NCBI RefSeq assembly: GCF_014200575.1
Contig: NZ_JACHBZ010000013.1
Coordinates: 86,255-150,254, forward strand
DNA from: Mucilaginibacter saanensis
GTDB taxonomy: Bacteria; Bacteroidota; Bacteroidia; Sphingobacteriales; Sphingobacteriaceae
Direction of reading: 5' to 3'
DNA length: 64,000 nt
The notes under the pieces are model-generated. The model ran no database searches, was not told where the DNA came from, and worked only from the letters and a program-made list of their open reading frames with translations. Shown one piece after another: positions 8,647 through 18,256 of the stretch (position 1 is the stretch's first letter; each line of letters begins with the position of its first letter). The position numbers were made by a program, and so were the translations under genes.

Positions 8647-9126
8647 ATGAATGTTATTGACGAATCGGGTATTTTAGCCATCGCGACAAGGTTACAGCGC
8701 CTTAGCGAGCAGCTACGTAAGGATGGCACGCTGATATATAAAGCCCATGGTCTTGATTTTGAGCCCAAGTGGTTCCCGGTTATCTATACCCTGCATTTGC
8801 GGCCGGTTTTAAGTGTGGTTGAAATTGCCAATGAAATAGGCTACACCCACCCTTCAACCATTAGTCTTTTAAAAGAGCTTGAAAAAGAAAAGCTGATACG
8901 TTCCAAACGTGACAAGGCCGACGAAAGAAAACGGTTGATTCAATTGACCGCTAAAGGTCAGGAACTTATTGGACGCATGCAGCCGGTTTGGGAAATTATA
9001 ATAGCCACCTTAACAGAAGTAACTAATACCCAAAATAACCTGATGCTGGCCATAGGCGAAGTGGAAGAACAAATGAAACAGCTCAGTTTTTTTGAGCGGG
9101 CCAAACGCATAGGCCAAACAGATTAA
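8647..9126 (+). CDS. MarR-family transcriptional regulator
   Basis: The 159-aa protein has the MarR winged helix: recognition region VVEIANEIGYTHPSTISLLKELEKEKLI (about residues 58-85), then the wing RSKRDKADERKRLIQLTAKG with the family's Asp-Glu-Arg-Lys. It follows the GNAT gene in the same operon and probably controls it through the palindrome at 8097-8108. The inducer is unknown. Confidence 0.92.
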   Translation: MNVIDESGILAIATRLQRLSEQLRKDGTLIYKAHGLDFEPKWFPVIYTLHLRPVLSVVEIANEIGYTHPSTISLLKELEKEKLIRSKRDKADERKRLIQLTAKGQELIGRMQPVWEIIIATLTEVTNTQNNLMLAIGEVEEQMKQLSFFERAKRIGQTD

Positions 9127-9261
9127 AGTAAAGCAGGTGATACTTGTTGCAGATTAATATTTACACGGGTAAAACACTGTTGACATACGGTTGTCATTAT
9201 CATGTACTTATTTTGATTTGCAAACCCCATTGTTGGATTATTTGTATTTTTACATTATACC

Positions 9262-11286
9262 ATGGATTTTACTTTAACCTCTCAATACTCACCCACCGGC
9301 GACCAGCCTGAAGCCATTAGGCAACTGGTTGAAGGTGTAAACAATGGCGATCCTTTTCAAACCCTGCTGGGCGTAACCGGTTCGGGCAAAACATTCTCGG
9401 TTGCCAATGTAATACAACAAACACAAAAGCCTACGCTGATACTAAGCCACAATAAAACACTGGCAGCACAGCTTTATGGCGAGTTTAAGCAGTTTTTTCC
9501 GGAAAACGCAGTAAACTACTTTGTGTCATACTATGATTATTACCAGCCCGAGGCCTTTATACCTACCACCAACACCTATATTGAAAAGGATCTGCAGATA
9601 AACGAGGAAATTGAAAAACTACGTTTACGCACCACATCAGCGCTCATGTCTGGTCGTAGGGATGTTATTGTGGTATCGTCTATATCATGTATTTACGGTA
9701 TGGGTAACCCGGATGACTTTGCCGATTCAGTTTTTAAATTTGCCGTTGGTACGCGTATTAGCCGCAACGCATTTCTGCATCGTTTGGTTGAAATATTGTA
9801 TGCCCGCACCACCGCCGATTTTAAACGCGGAACATTCAGGGTTAAGGGTGATACGGTTGATATTTTTCCGGCCTATCTTGATTATGCTTACCGCATCTCC
9901 TTTTTTGGCGATGATATTGAAGAACTGAGCAGTTTTGACGTAAGCACCGGCAAAACAGTTGAAAAAATGACCCACATGGTGGTATATCCCGCCAACCTTT
10001 ATGTAGCACCACGCGAGCGTTTCGTACAATCTATCTGGGCCATACAGGAAGAACTGGAAACCCGCAAGAAACAGTTTATTGGTGACGGCCGTTTCCTGGA
10101 AGCAAAACGGCTGGAAGAAAGGGTTAATTACGATCTGGAAATGATACGCGAATTGGGTTACTGCTCAGGTATCGAAAACTATTCACGCTTTTTTGATGGT
10201 CGGCTGCCCGGGGCACGCCCCTTTTGCCTGCTTGATTATTTCCCTAAAGATTACCTCATGGTGATTGATGAAAGCCACGTAACCGTTCCGCAGATCAGGG
10301 CGATGTATGGCGGCGACAGATCGCGTAAAATGTCATTGGTTGATTATGGTTTTCGCCTGCCAGCCGCTTTGGATAACCGCCCGCTTAATTTTCAGGAGTT
10401 TGAAGGGCTTGCACCACAAACCATATATGTAAGTGCTACCCCTGGCGATTTTGAGCTGGAAAAATCCGAAGGCGTAGTTGTTCAGCAGGTGATACGCCCT
10501 ACCGGTTTGCTTGATCCCATTATCGAAATACGTCCGGTAATAAACCAGGTTGATGACCTGCTTGACGAGGTGGATAAGGTTATAAAAATGGGCGACCGCA
10601 TATTGGTTACCACCCTTACCAAACGCATGGCCGAAGAATTGGCAAAATACATGGACCGGCTGGGTATTAAATGCCGCTATATCCACTCTGAAGTAAAAAC
10701 CCTGCAAAGGGTGGAAATTTTAAGAGGTTTGCGCCTCGGCGAGTTTGATGTGCTGATAGGGATAAACCTGCTACGCGAGGGATTGGATTTACCAGAGGTA
10801 TCATTAGTAGCCATTTTAGATGCCGATAAAGAGGGCTTTCTGCGTTCGGAACGGTCACTCATACAAACCATTGGCCGTGCTGCCCGTAATGATAGGGGCC
10901 GCGTTATTATGTATGCCGATAAAATAACCGACTCCATGCAAATAACCATGGACGAAACCAACCGCCGCCGTGATATACAGATGGCCTATAACACCAAACA
11001 TGGCATAACACCTACCACTGTAGGCAAAAGCCGTGAGGAAATTATGGAACAAACATCGGTTGTTGACTTTAAAGGCGGCGTACAGCAAGCCTACGTAGAA
11101 GCAGATGTAGTATCATTGGCTGCCGACCCTATTGTACAGTACATGACCAAGGCCGATCTGAAAAAATCCATTGAGAACACTAAAAAGGAAATGCTTGCCG
11201 CCGCCAAAAACATGGACTTTTTACAGGCCGCCAAACTACGCGACGAGATGTTTGCGCTTGAAAAAATGATGGAGGAGAAGTTTTAA
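9262..11286 (+). CDS. uvrB: Excinuclease ABC subunit B
   Basis: UvrB verifies DNA damage and loads UvrC in nucleotide excision repair. At 674 aa it is the normal length. Visible are Walker A GVTGSGKTF, the beta-hairpin YYDYYQPEAFIP that inserts into the duplex, the DEAD-like box VIDESH, helicase motifs SATPGD and QTIGRAARN, and a C-terminal UVR motif (AAKNMDFLQAAKLRDEM) that contacts UvrC. uvrA is also in this window (43301) but not adjacent. It is a single-gene unit here. Confidence 0.98.
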   Translation: MDFTLTSQYSPTGDQPEAIRQLVEGVNNGDPFQTLLGVTGSGKTFSVANVIQQTQKPTLILSHNKTLAAQLYGEFKQFFPENAVNYFVSYYDYYQPEAFIPTTNTYIEKDLQINEEIEKLRLRTTSALMSGRRDVIVVSSISCIYGMGNPDDFADSVFKFAVGTRISRNAFLHRLVEILYARTTADFKRGTFRVKGDTVDIFPAYLDYAYRISFFGDDIEELSSFDVSTGKTVEKMTHMVVYPANLYVAPRERFVQSIWAIQEELETRKKQFIGDGRFLEAKRLEERVNYDLEMIRELGYCSGIENYSRFFDGRLPGARPFCLLDYFPKDYLMVIDESHVTVPQIRAMYGGDRSRKMSLVDYGFRLPAALDNRPLNFQEFEGLAPQTIYVSATPGDFELEKSEGVVVQQVIRPTGLLDPIIEIRPVINQVDDLLDEVDKVIKMGDRILVTTLTKRMAEELAKYMDRLGIKCRYIHSEVKTLQRVEILRGLRLGEFDVLIGINLLREGLDLPEVSLVAILDADKEGFLRSERSLIQTIGRAARNDRGRVIMYADKITDSMQITMDETNRRRDIQMAYNTKHGITPTTVGKSREEIMEQTSVVDFKGGVQQAYVEADVVSLAADPIVQYMTKADLKKSIENTKKEMLAAAKNMDFLQAAKLRDEMFALEKMMEEKF

Positions 11287-11422
11287 GATGTGCAAATGTG
11301 TAGGTGTGCGAATGTGCAGATTAAGTATATTCAATTTGTATTCGGTATAAGACAGGTTATATTCAACCTAATGTCAAAAAATGCATTAACATCATATTAA
11401 AACAATTTTAACGTTATATGCT

Positions 11423-11430
11423 TATATTTG
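11423..11430 (+). promoter_or_regulatory. Candidate -7 box for the DUF4834 operon
   Basis: TATATTTG matches TAnnTTTG exactly and lies 18 nt before the ATG at 11449. No strong TTTG is visible at -33. Confidence 0.45.
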
Positions 11431-11448
11431 TAGGCTAAAATCAATGAG

Positions 11449-11700
11449 ATGATGCTAATTCGTTTTTTACTCATATCAATTTGCATATTATACATTATAC
11501 GCAGTTTAATGCGCTACCTCATACCCGTACTTTTTGAAAGTGTGGTAAACAAAGCGCAACAGCAGCAGCAATATCAGCAGCAGCAACGCCAGGCAAGAAA
11601 GCCGGAAGGAGCCATTAAGGTTGACTATATACCGCAAGGTAAAAAGAGCAGCGTACCTGACTCCGAAGGGGAGTTTGTTGATTATGAGGAAGTAAAGTAA
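11449..11700 (+). CDS. DUF4834-type small membrane protein
   Basis: 83 aa. An N-terminal hydrophobic helix (about 3-20) is followed by a glutamine-rich stretch (AQQQQQYQQQQRQARK) and a conserved tail with VDYIPQ and GEFVDYEEV. This layout matches the Bacteroidota family DUF4834, whose function is unknown. The CAG-rich DNA at 11558-11585 is the coding sequence of the Gln run, not a repeat element. It is followed after 6 nt by another small membrane gene. Confidence 0.8.
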   Translation: MMLIRFLLISICILYIIRSLMRYLIPVLFESVVNKAQQQQQYQQQQRQARKPEGAIKVDYIPQGKKSSVPDSEGEFVDYEEVK

Positions 11701-11706
11701 TTTAAT

Positions 11707-12003
11707 ATGCTGCCAGACGAGGTTTATAAAAGAAGACCCAACCATAACAACACGCCCGAATCCATCATTCTTATTGTTGCCAACTACATTGTGTTTGCTG
11801 TAGCAATGCAGCTATTTGCAGCCTGCACAAAAATCAATTCATTTTTCTGGGTTACTTTGGCAGCACTTGCCCTCTATAACTTTTTTAATATCCGCAAATA
11901 CCGCGCTGACTATGGCAAAGCACAGATTATAGCCTACGTGATCAGTATTGCCGGTATGTTTTTGTTGTTTTTCCTGTTGCGCAGCCGCGAGCTGTCCTGC
12001 TAA
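11707..12003 (+). CDS. Small membrane protein, three predicted helices
   Basis: 98 aa beginning MLPDEVYKRRPNHNNTPES, with hydrophobic helices at about 20-38, 44-60 and 73-91, and a short basic loop (NIRKYRADYGKA) between the last two. I do not recognise a family. Tight spacing (6 nt) after the DUF4834 gene suggests one operon and possibly a joint membrane function. Confidence 0.75.
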   Translation: MLPDEVYKRRPNHNNTPESIILIVANYIVFAVAMQLFAACTKINSFFWVTLAALALYNFFNIRKYRADYGKAQIIAYVISIAGMFLLFFLLRSRELSC

Positions 12004-12167
12004 TAAAAAGAACCAGGCAATCAGAACTACTATTTCTTTCCTGCATAACCAACATTCCCGGCCGCGCTATATCAGGATTTAGCGGCATTCAATTAACCTT
12101 TTTACAGGGCTTTTACCTTAATTCTTATATCTTAATTACTGTTTAGCTTAATTCTCATTCAAATTTC

Positions 12168-12175
12168 TATTTTTG
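12168..12175 (+). promoter_or_regulatory. Candidate -7 box for the YfhO-like gene
   Basis: TATTTTTG matches TAnnTTTG and lies about 33 nt before the start at 12208. GTTTAG at 12141-12146 stands near the -33 position. Confidence 0.5.
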
Positions 12176-12207
12176 AGGAATATAATTATCCATTTCAAAA
12201 AACTTAA

Positions 12208-14685
12208 ATGAATAACTGGTTCAAGCGTAACGGCATTCACTTTGCCATAGCAGCAATATTTTTAGTGGTATGCTTTATTTATTTTACTCCTGCATTTCAA
12301 GGAAAAACAATCGGGCAAAATGACGTTACAAGGGCGCAGTCAACCCAAAAAGAAATTAACGATTACCGGGCAAAAGACACCACCATATTATGGACCAACC
12401 AGATCCATGGCGGTATGCCTACCTTCCAGATCTGGGCGCCTTACAGTGCCAATTTAACCACCTGGGTAGTAAGGGCCGTTAATTATTCGTTCCCTAATCC
12501 TATAGGTACCATCTTAATTTTCCTGCTGGGGGCTTACTTACTTTTCTGTGTATTAAAGCTCAATCCATGGCTGGCTGCGGCCGGCGCAATAGCCTTTACA
12601 TTTTCGTCATATAATATTATTTTGCTGGCGGCGGGACATGCTAACCAGGCATTTGCCATAGCATTTTTTGCACCAATTCTGGCAGGTATCATACTTATTT
12701 TAAGAGGAAAACATTTTGTTGGGGCTGCGTTAACTGCATTGGCATTGGCTATGGAGATCAGGGCCAACCACGTTCAGATGACTTACTATTTATTGCTGGT
12801 ATTGCTTATACTGGTAGCTATTGAACTGTATCACGCTATAAAAACCAAAACAACTGCCGCCTTTTTTAAATCAATAGCTTACGTAGCTGCGGCCGTTTTA
12901 CTGGCAGTTGCCGTAAACGCATCTATGCTGTGGAGCACTTATGATTACGGTAAGGATACCATTCGCGGTAAATCAAACCTAACACAACATACTACCGAGC
13001 CAAGCAATGGTTTACCTAAAGACTATGCCTACCAATGGAGTCAGGGTGTTGGCGAAAGTATCACCTTCTTAATTCCTAACGCTTACGGCGGTACCTCAAG
13101 GGGCCCTGCAAATGAAGATTCAAACGTTGTTAAAGCACTAACTGAAAAAGGTGCCGATGCAAACCAGGCGCAATACATTGCACAAAATGCCATGCCTTTG
13201 TACTGGGGAGATAAGCCCTTTACTGAAGGTCCGTTTTATTTTGGTGCTGTTATTTGCTTTTTGTTTGTATGGGGATTATTCATTGTTAAAAACCGCATCA
13301 AGTGGTGGTTATTGGGCGCTGTGGTTTTCACCTTACTGCTTTCCTTTGGTAAAAACTGGCCTTACGTGTCTGATCTTTTCTTTAACTATTTTCCGTTATA
13401 CAATAAGTTCAGAGCGGTTGAATCCATTTTAGCGGTAGCCGGTTTATGCTTCCCTATACTGGCCATGTTAACCGTAAACGAGATAATTACCAACGAGAAT
13501 AAAACCGAATTATTTAAAAAATTAAAGATAGCCCTTTATATCACCGGTGGTGTTGCGCTCATAGTGGCTGTAGTACCAAGCCTGTTATTATCATTCAAAA
13601 CCAGCAACCAGCAAGGTTATATTGACCAGCTGTCGCAAATGCTTAAAATTGATAATGCAACAGCAAGTTCTTTAGCCAATGCACTGGTTGCCGACAGAAC
13701 CTCTATTGCACAGGCCGATGCCATACGCTCATTAATTTTCATAGCTATCACATTTGGTATAGCCTGGGCATTTATTAAAAAGAAAATAAACGTTACAGTT
13801 TTGTCTGTAGCATTTTTGGGCCTGATATTGGTTGATATGTGGACTGTAGATAAACGCTATTTAAACAACGATAGCTTTGCTGCCAAACAAGACAATGAAA
13901 CACCGCAGCCACGTGAGGTTGATCAGTTTATTTTGAAAGATAAGGACCCTGATTTCCGGGTTATTGACCTTACCCAATCCATCACCGGCGACGGTACTAC
14001 CCCATTCTTCTATAAATCAATAGGAGGTTATTCTGCCGCAAGGTTGAAACGTTTCCAAGAGTTGGTTGATGAGCAGCTTACCAAAAGCATCAATCACGAG
14101 GTATTGGACATGCTGAATACGAAATACATTATCTCGTCTGATCCAAAAACGCAAAATCTGGGCATGCAGGTTAACCCAACCGCATGCGGACATGCCTGGT
14201 TTGTAAAAAGTGTTAAATACGCAAAAAATGCCGATGAGGAAATGCAGGCTATCAGCAGCTTTGCCCCTAAAGACGAAGCTATCGTTGATAAGCAATATGA
14301 GAATGATATTGATGGCAAACAGGTAACAACAGATCCAAATGGCAAAATTGACCTGGTGAGCTACTCTCCTGACCATATGATTTACCAGAGCGGTTCAACA
14401 GCATCACAAATAGCAGTTTTCTCTGAAGTATACTATAACAAAGGATGGAAAATGCTGATAGATGGTGTTGAGAAACCATATTTCCGTGCCGACTATATTT
14501 TACGTGCGGCGCAGATACCAGCCGGTAACCACAAAATTGAGTTTATATTTCATCCAACATCATACTATGCAGGCGAAAATATCTCTTTAGCCGGATCTAT
14601 ACTGCTGGTGCTTGCCCTTGGTGGTGCCGTTTATACAGAAACCAAAAAGAAACCCGTAACTAAACCGGCTGCTAAAAAATCATAA
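12208..14685 (+). CDS. YfhO-family membrane protein (GT-C-like)
   Basis: 825 aa with about a dozen membrane helices and a C-terminal soluble beta-rich domain (about 560-780), then a last helix and a lysine-rich tail. Early loop residues QNDVTRAQSTQKE and WTNQIHGGMPTFQIW match the YfhO group, which has a GT-C glycosyltransferase-like membrane fold. In Gram-positive bacteria YfhO decorates lipoteichoic acid; the acceptor in Bacteroidota is unknown. A strong terminator follows at 14703-14737. Function beyond the family name is inference. Confidence 0.85.
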   Translation: MNNWFKRNGIHFAIAAIFLVVCFIYFTPAFQGKTIGQNDVTRAQSTQKEINDYRAKDTTILWTNQIHGGMPTFQIWAPYSANLTTWVVRAVNYSFPNPIGTILIFLLGAYLLFCVLKLNPWLAAAGAIAFTFSSYNIILLAAGHANQAFAIAFFAPILAGIILILRGKHFVGAALTALALAMEIRANHVQMTYYLLLVLLILVAIELYHAIKTKTTAAFFKSIAYVAAAVLLAVAVNASMLWSTYDYGKDTIRGKSNLTQHTTEPSNGLPKDYAYQWSQGVGESITFLIPNAYGGTSRGPANEDSNVVKALTEKGADANQAQYIAQNAMPLYWGDKPFTEGPFYFGAVICFLFVWGLFIVKNRIKWWLLGAVVFTLLLSFGKNWPYVSDLFFNYFPLYNKFRAVESILAVAGLCFPILAMLTVNEIITNENKTELFKKLKIALYITGGVALIVAVVPSLLLSFKTSNQQGYIDQLSQMLKIDNATASSLANALVADRTSIAQADAIRSLIFIAITFGIAWAFIKKKINVTVLSVAFLGLILVDMWTVDKRYLNNDSFAAKQDNETPQPREVDQFILKDKDPDFRVIDLTQSITGDGTTPFFYKSIGGYSAARLKRFQELVDEQLTKSINHEVLDMLNTKYIISSDPKTQNLGMQVNPTACGHAWFVKSVKYAKNADEEMQAISSFAPKDEAIVDKQYENDIDGKQVTTDPNGKIDLVSYSPDHMIYQSGSTASQIAVFSEVYYNKGWKMLIDGVEKPYFRADYILRAAQIPAGNHKIEFIFHPTSYYAGENISLAGSILLVLALGGAVYTETKKKPVTKPAAKKS

Positions 14686-14702
14686 CCGTTTAGTCAGACA
14701 TA

Positions 14703-14737
14703 AAAAAAGCGATGAGTATTAAACTCATCGCTTTTTT
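14703..14737. terminator. Bidirectional intrinsic terminator
   Basis: A perfect 15-bp stem (AAAAAAGCGATGAGT and its complement) with loop ATTAA gives T-runs on both strands. It lies between the convergent YfhO-like and MutS-like genes and can end both transcripts. Confidence 0.9.
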
Positions 14738-14805
14738 ATGGGGTGTATTTAGGTTAATTTGTATATAATTTATGGCATCCGGTATAAGATGAATATCTCT
14801 AAACA

Positions 14806-16161
14806 TCATCCCCGGCCTTCCTTTGCTGATGCATTTTCCAGGATTTCCAGGATACCTTCATTTTTAAATATAAAGAATCCCAAGGTTTCTTCTGAAACAC
14901 CTTCCTGAATCTTATATGCAAAAACAGGCTTACCAGCTTCTATTTTTGATGCAAAATATTTGAATGATATGTTATGGTATAGCTTTAGTTCGGTTGCAAT
15001 TTCAACAATATGTGTTGATATCAAAAATACACTATTCCTGATTTTTGACAGCGCCGTAATGGTTGCCAGTGATGCATCATAAGCATCCTTTACATTGGTT
15101 CCTCTAAACAACTCATCAAAAATAATGAACATATTATTGCGTTCCAGGATCTTGTTGGCGGTTTCCTTTACCCTTTTGATCTCGCTATAATAGTGACTAT
15201 AACCGCTATTAATATTGTCGGCCAGGTTTATGGTAGTGATCAACCCGCTAAATACGTTAGTTTGCATACTGCTTGCCGGTATCGGAAAGCCGATATGTGC
15301 CAGGTACACCGCTAACCCTAACGATTTTAGAAAAGACGATTTGCCGGCCATATTAGCACCCGTTAAAAAAACAAGATTCTGTTCGTTATCTATGCTAATA
15401 TCATTCTTAACCGCATTTTTTATGCAGGGATGATACAGATCAGTAATATGAACATAAGCGCCTTCCGCTACACCATACTCCGGCAAACAGAAACCATGAT
15501 GAATGGCAGCCTTGGCTACTGCTATATACACATCCAATTCATAAACAATATTTATTAAGGCCTTTACAGCCCGCATTTGCTGTTTTCTCAATAAGTTATC
15601 ATAATAACCGATCTCGAAATAATTTAATTTCTTGTCGCCCTCAGCTATCACTATTTTTCCGATTGCTTTAATATCGAAGAAGTCCTTTAATTTTTCGGCT
15701 ATGGCGGCCATGTGGGCAGGAAGTTCCTTTTCTTTGTTCAGCAGTTCCTGGTAAAACTTCCATACGGCCTGTAGTAACGTAACCACATCATTGATGCCCT
15801 TTGATACCACATAATAGTTATTGTTATGACTAAATTTATAACTAAGTCCCTTGGCAAAAGCATCAAGCACGTTGGTACTCATGGCGCCTACATTAAAAGC
15901 CAGGTAATGTTCAATAAAATCAAGGTCCTTTTTATCTAAAGGCAAATGATCCTGATTATCATAAAAGTATTTGATACAATCTCTGCGGGAGGTAAGCACA
16001 TTGATATCAGCAGATGGTGTCGCCATCATTTCAGATAATTTGCGGCTGCCGCCTAAGGTACTTACGTGGTCAAAAAAGTTATAAACCGCTATTTTATTGC
16101 CGGCTTGATTAAAGATCTGCAGATCATTAACTGTTTGTTTGTCGACCTCGAAATGAGCCAT
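14806..16161 (-). CDS. MutS-family ATPase lacking the mismatch-recognition domain
   Basis: 451 aa. A helical core/lever region (about 1-230) leads to a MutS ATPase domain: Walker A LTGANMAGKSS, Walker B MFIIFDELFRGT, and the STH switch LISTHIVE. The N-terminal mismatch-binding and connector domains of MutS are missing, and no Smr domain is present, so this is not MutS or MutS2. Such short MutS-related ATPases are common in Bacteroidota, with unknown roles. It lies 17 nt after a glycosyltransferase gene on the same strand and may share its transcript. Confidence 0.88.
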   Translation of the reverse strand: MAHFEVDKQTVNDLQIFNQAGNKIAVYNFFDHVSTLGGSRKLSEMMATPSADINVLTSRRDCIKYFYDNQDHLPLDKKDLDFIEHYLAFNVGAMSTNVLDAFAKGLSYKFSHNNNYYVVSKGINDVVTLLQAVWKFYQELLNKEKELPAHMAAIAEKLKDFFDIKAIGKIVIAEGDKKLNYFEIGYYDNLLRKQQMRAVKALINIVYELDVYIAVAKAAIHHGFCLPEYGVAEGAYVHITDLYHPCIKNAVKNDISIDNEQNLVFLTGANMAGKSSFLKSLGLAVYLAHIGFPIPASSMQTNVFSGLITTINLADNINSGYSHYYSEIKRVKETANKILERNNMFIIFDELFRGTNVKDAYDASLATITALSKIRNSVFLISTHIVEIATELKLYHNISFKYFASKIEAGKPVFAYKIQEGVSEETLGFFIFKNEGILEILENASAKEGRG

Positions 16162-16178
16162 GCTTGCCGTTATTTAGG

Positions 16179-16937
16179 TTAATCATTTGTGTGCTTATTG
16201 CCCAAGCGGTGCCAGCCCAGGTTAAAAGCGATTACAAAGTGATTTAAAACGGTGGGAATCAATCCATAGTATCGTTTCATGATATTAAAACGTTCCTGCA
16301 AACTTTGGCGATGTTTCTTTTTTGACATGCCCCCTACCAGGTATTTGGCCACGTACTGGTTCACGTTTACAATTTTCTTAGCTTTCTTAGCTGCGCGTAT
16401 TATCCAGTCAATATCGGCGCTGAGGTGATAACGGCTATCATAAGGCTCTGTTAACGCCCGCCTGATGTATATAGCCTGGTGACTGATGCTCATGCCGTAT
16501 TTAAACCCACGCCAGGTAAACGCGCGCGGGGCCTGGTGCCTGCGCTGCCCAAGGCTTTGCAGGTTATTGTCAATCATCTCGGTTTCGCCATAATAAATAT
16601 CGGCATCATCCGCGGCGGCAAAAACATGAGCTACGGTGTCAGGAGCATAAAACTCATCGCCCGAGTTCATGAATATCACATAATCGCCGGTGGCTAAGGC
16701 CAGTCCTTTATTCATGGCGTCATAAATACCCTTATCCTTTTCACTGACGAGCTTACTGATGCGGTCATGATATTTATTGATCACCTGCAACGTACCATCA
16801 TTTGACAGGCCATCAATAATAATATATTCAATATTGGTATACGTTTGCCCCAAAACCGACAGCACGGTACGCTCAATATCGCGCGCATTGTTATACACAA
16901 TGGTAATAACGCTTAACCGGGGATTAAACACGTTCAC
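16179..16937 (-). CDS. Family 2 glycosyltransferase
   Basis: 252 aa with the GT-A fold: LSVITIVYNNARDIERTVLS, IEYIIIDGLSNDGT for UDP-sugar binding, and a metal-site region YVIFMNSGDEF (DxD-like, here NSGD). This sequence type resembles WcaA/colanic-acid-like transferases. The gene overlaps the upstream GT4 gene by 14 nt. It likely adds one sugar of a surface polysaccharide repeat; the specificity is not readable. Confidence 0.9.
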   Translation of the reverse strand: MNVFNPRLSVITIVYNNARDIERTVLSVLGQTYTNIEYIIIDGLSNDGTLQVINKYHDRISKLVSEKDKGIYDAMNKGLALATGDYVIFMNSGDEFYAPDTVAHVFAAADDADIYYGETEMIDNNLQSLGQRRHQAPRAFTWRGFKYGMSISHQAIYIRRALTEPYDSRYHLSADIDWIIRAAKKAKKIVNVNQYVAKYLVGGMSKKKHRQSLQERFNIMKRYYGLIPTVLNHFVIAFNLGWHRLGNKHTND

Positions 16938-18213
16938 CTCCTGTTCCGGGTTTCAACAAATGCTCATAAACATCAATATGCTTTTGGGCAATTACGGTTT
17001 CTGAAAAGGTATCCAGAATGGTTTGGCGCGCCTGTTCCTGCAATTGCTCCCTCCCGGGATGTTTGATCACCCACTCCATACCGTCTGTAAAGCTCTCTGC
17101 CGAACGATAGGTAGCCAGGTAGCCATTGTATTCATGTTGCACCATATCGGGTATACCGCCCGTTGTAAATGCTATTACGGGCGTACCACAGGCTAGGCTC
17201 TCCATTACCGTATAAGGTAAATTATCTTCGAGCGAAGGAATCAGGAAAGCATCGGCAGCTGCATAGTACCGTGCCAGTTGTTCGTCATTATTAATAGTAC
17301 CTAAAAAACTTGTCTGGAACGGAAAATCAGGCACGTCCTCCGTACCCCGGTTACCAAATACCACGAGTTCTATCTGATCGGCTTTTGCACCCAAACGCTG
17401 TTTAAGCAGTTCCATACTCTCCAGCAGGTACTGCGTACCCTTGTGCAGGTCTTTTCTGGAAGGCATAAAGCCGCTCAGAAAAATAAACTTATCTACCGGC
17501 AGTCCTGCCTGCTCTTTAGCCAGCTTTTTATCTACTGGTTTAAAAATATCTGTTTCAAGAGTATTGGGTATCTGATGTATGACCCGGCCCTGCAACAGGC
17601 TGCTTTGCCTTACCGATTTTTGCATCCATGAGCTGGGTGCAGTAATGGCAAAGTCAAGAACCTGGTAAGCATGATGCTTTTGCTTCCATATTTTGTGTGA
17701 AATATCGTGATCTGACGCGCGGATCAGCAGTGGGCAGTTACCGCACTGGCGCATATAATGATCACAGGCATAACGCACGTGGCAGCCACCGGTAAAGGCA
17801 TTACTGTCATGAAACGTCCACACAATGGGTTTATTTAGCTTAGCGATCTCGGCAATATGATCCGGGTTTAAAAACCCGTGATTAACCCAGTGTAAATGGA
17901 TAACATCTGCATTTTTAACATCGGGATGGTGAATAACAGAGCGCCCGAACCAGGCAAAGGAAAATGGCGTGCGCGATAATGGCTTTAAATATCTTTTAGC
18001 CAGTATGCGCTCCAGAATAATGGCAGCAGCGGTATAAGCCCGCTGAACGGGGTTTGAATTAAAAGTGCCAACCTGCGGATTTTTCCCGAATTTATAATGA
18101 ACAATAACTTTGGAGTCGATGTTTTGACTAAGCAATGCACGGTTAAGGCGCATACAGGCACGCCCTGCCCCGCCATTTCCATCATAGGTATTCAGATGCA
18201 CTACTTTTAACAT
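16924..18213 (-). CDS. Family 4 glycosyltransferase (GT-B)
   Basis: 429 aa. The N-terminal domain starts VVHLNTYDGNGGAGRA with a glycine-rich acceptor loop. The C-terminal donor domain has PSLEDNLPYTVMESLACGTP, the E-x7-E motif. A cysteine cluster (CHVRYACDHYMRQCGNCP, about 145-162) is typical of one GT4 subgroup in capsule and O-antigen loci. It overlaps the next glycosyltransferase gene, so the two are translationally coupled. Confidence 0.9.
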   Translation of the reverse strand: MLKVVHLNTYDGNGGAGRACMRLNRALLSQNIDSKVIVHYKFGKNPQVGTFNSNPVQRAYTAAAIILERILAKRYLKPLSRTPFSFAWFGRSVIHHPDVKNADVIHLHWVNHGFLNPDHIAEIAKLNKPIVWTFHDSNAFTGGCHVRYACDHYMRQCGNCPLLIRASDHDISHKIWKQKHHAYQVLDFAITAPSSWMQKSVRQSSLLQGRVIHQIPNTLETDIFKPVDKKLAKEQAGLPVDKFIFLSGFMPSRKDLHKGTQYLLESMELLKQRLGAKADQIELVVFGNRGTEDVPDFPFQTSFLGTINNDEQLARYYAAADAFLIPSLEDNLPYTVMESLACGTPVIAFTTGGIPDMVQHEYNGYLATYRSAESFTDGMEWVIKHPGREQLQEQARQTILDTFSETVIAQKHIDVYEHLLKPGTGGERV

Positions 18214-18256
18214 GCCTCAAAAATACATTTATTCATATAAACCTAAATAACAGAAT

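Noticed and set aside
11550..11590. CAG-rich microsatellite-like repeat
   Set aside because: It encodes the glutamine run of the DUF4834 protein and is in frame.
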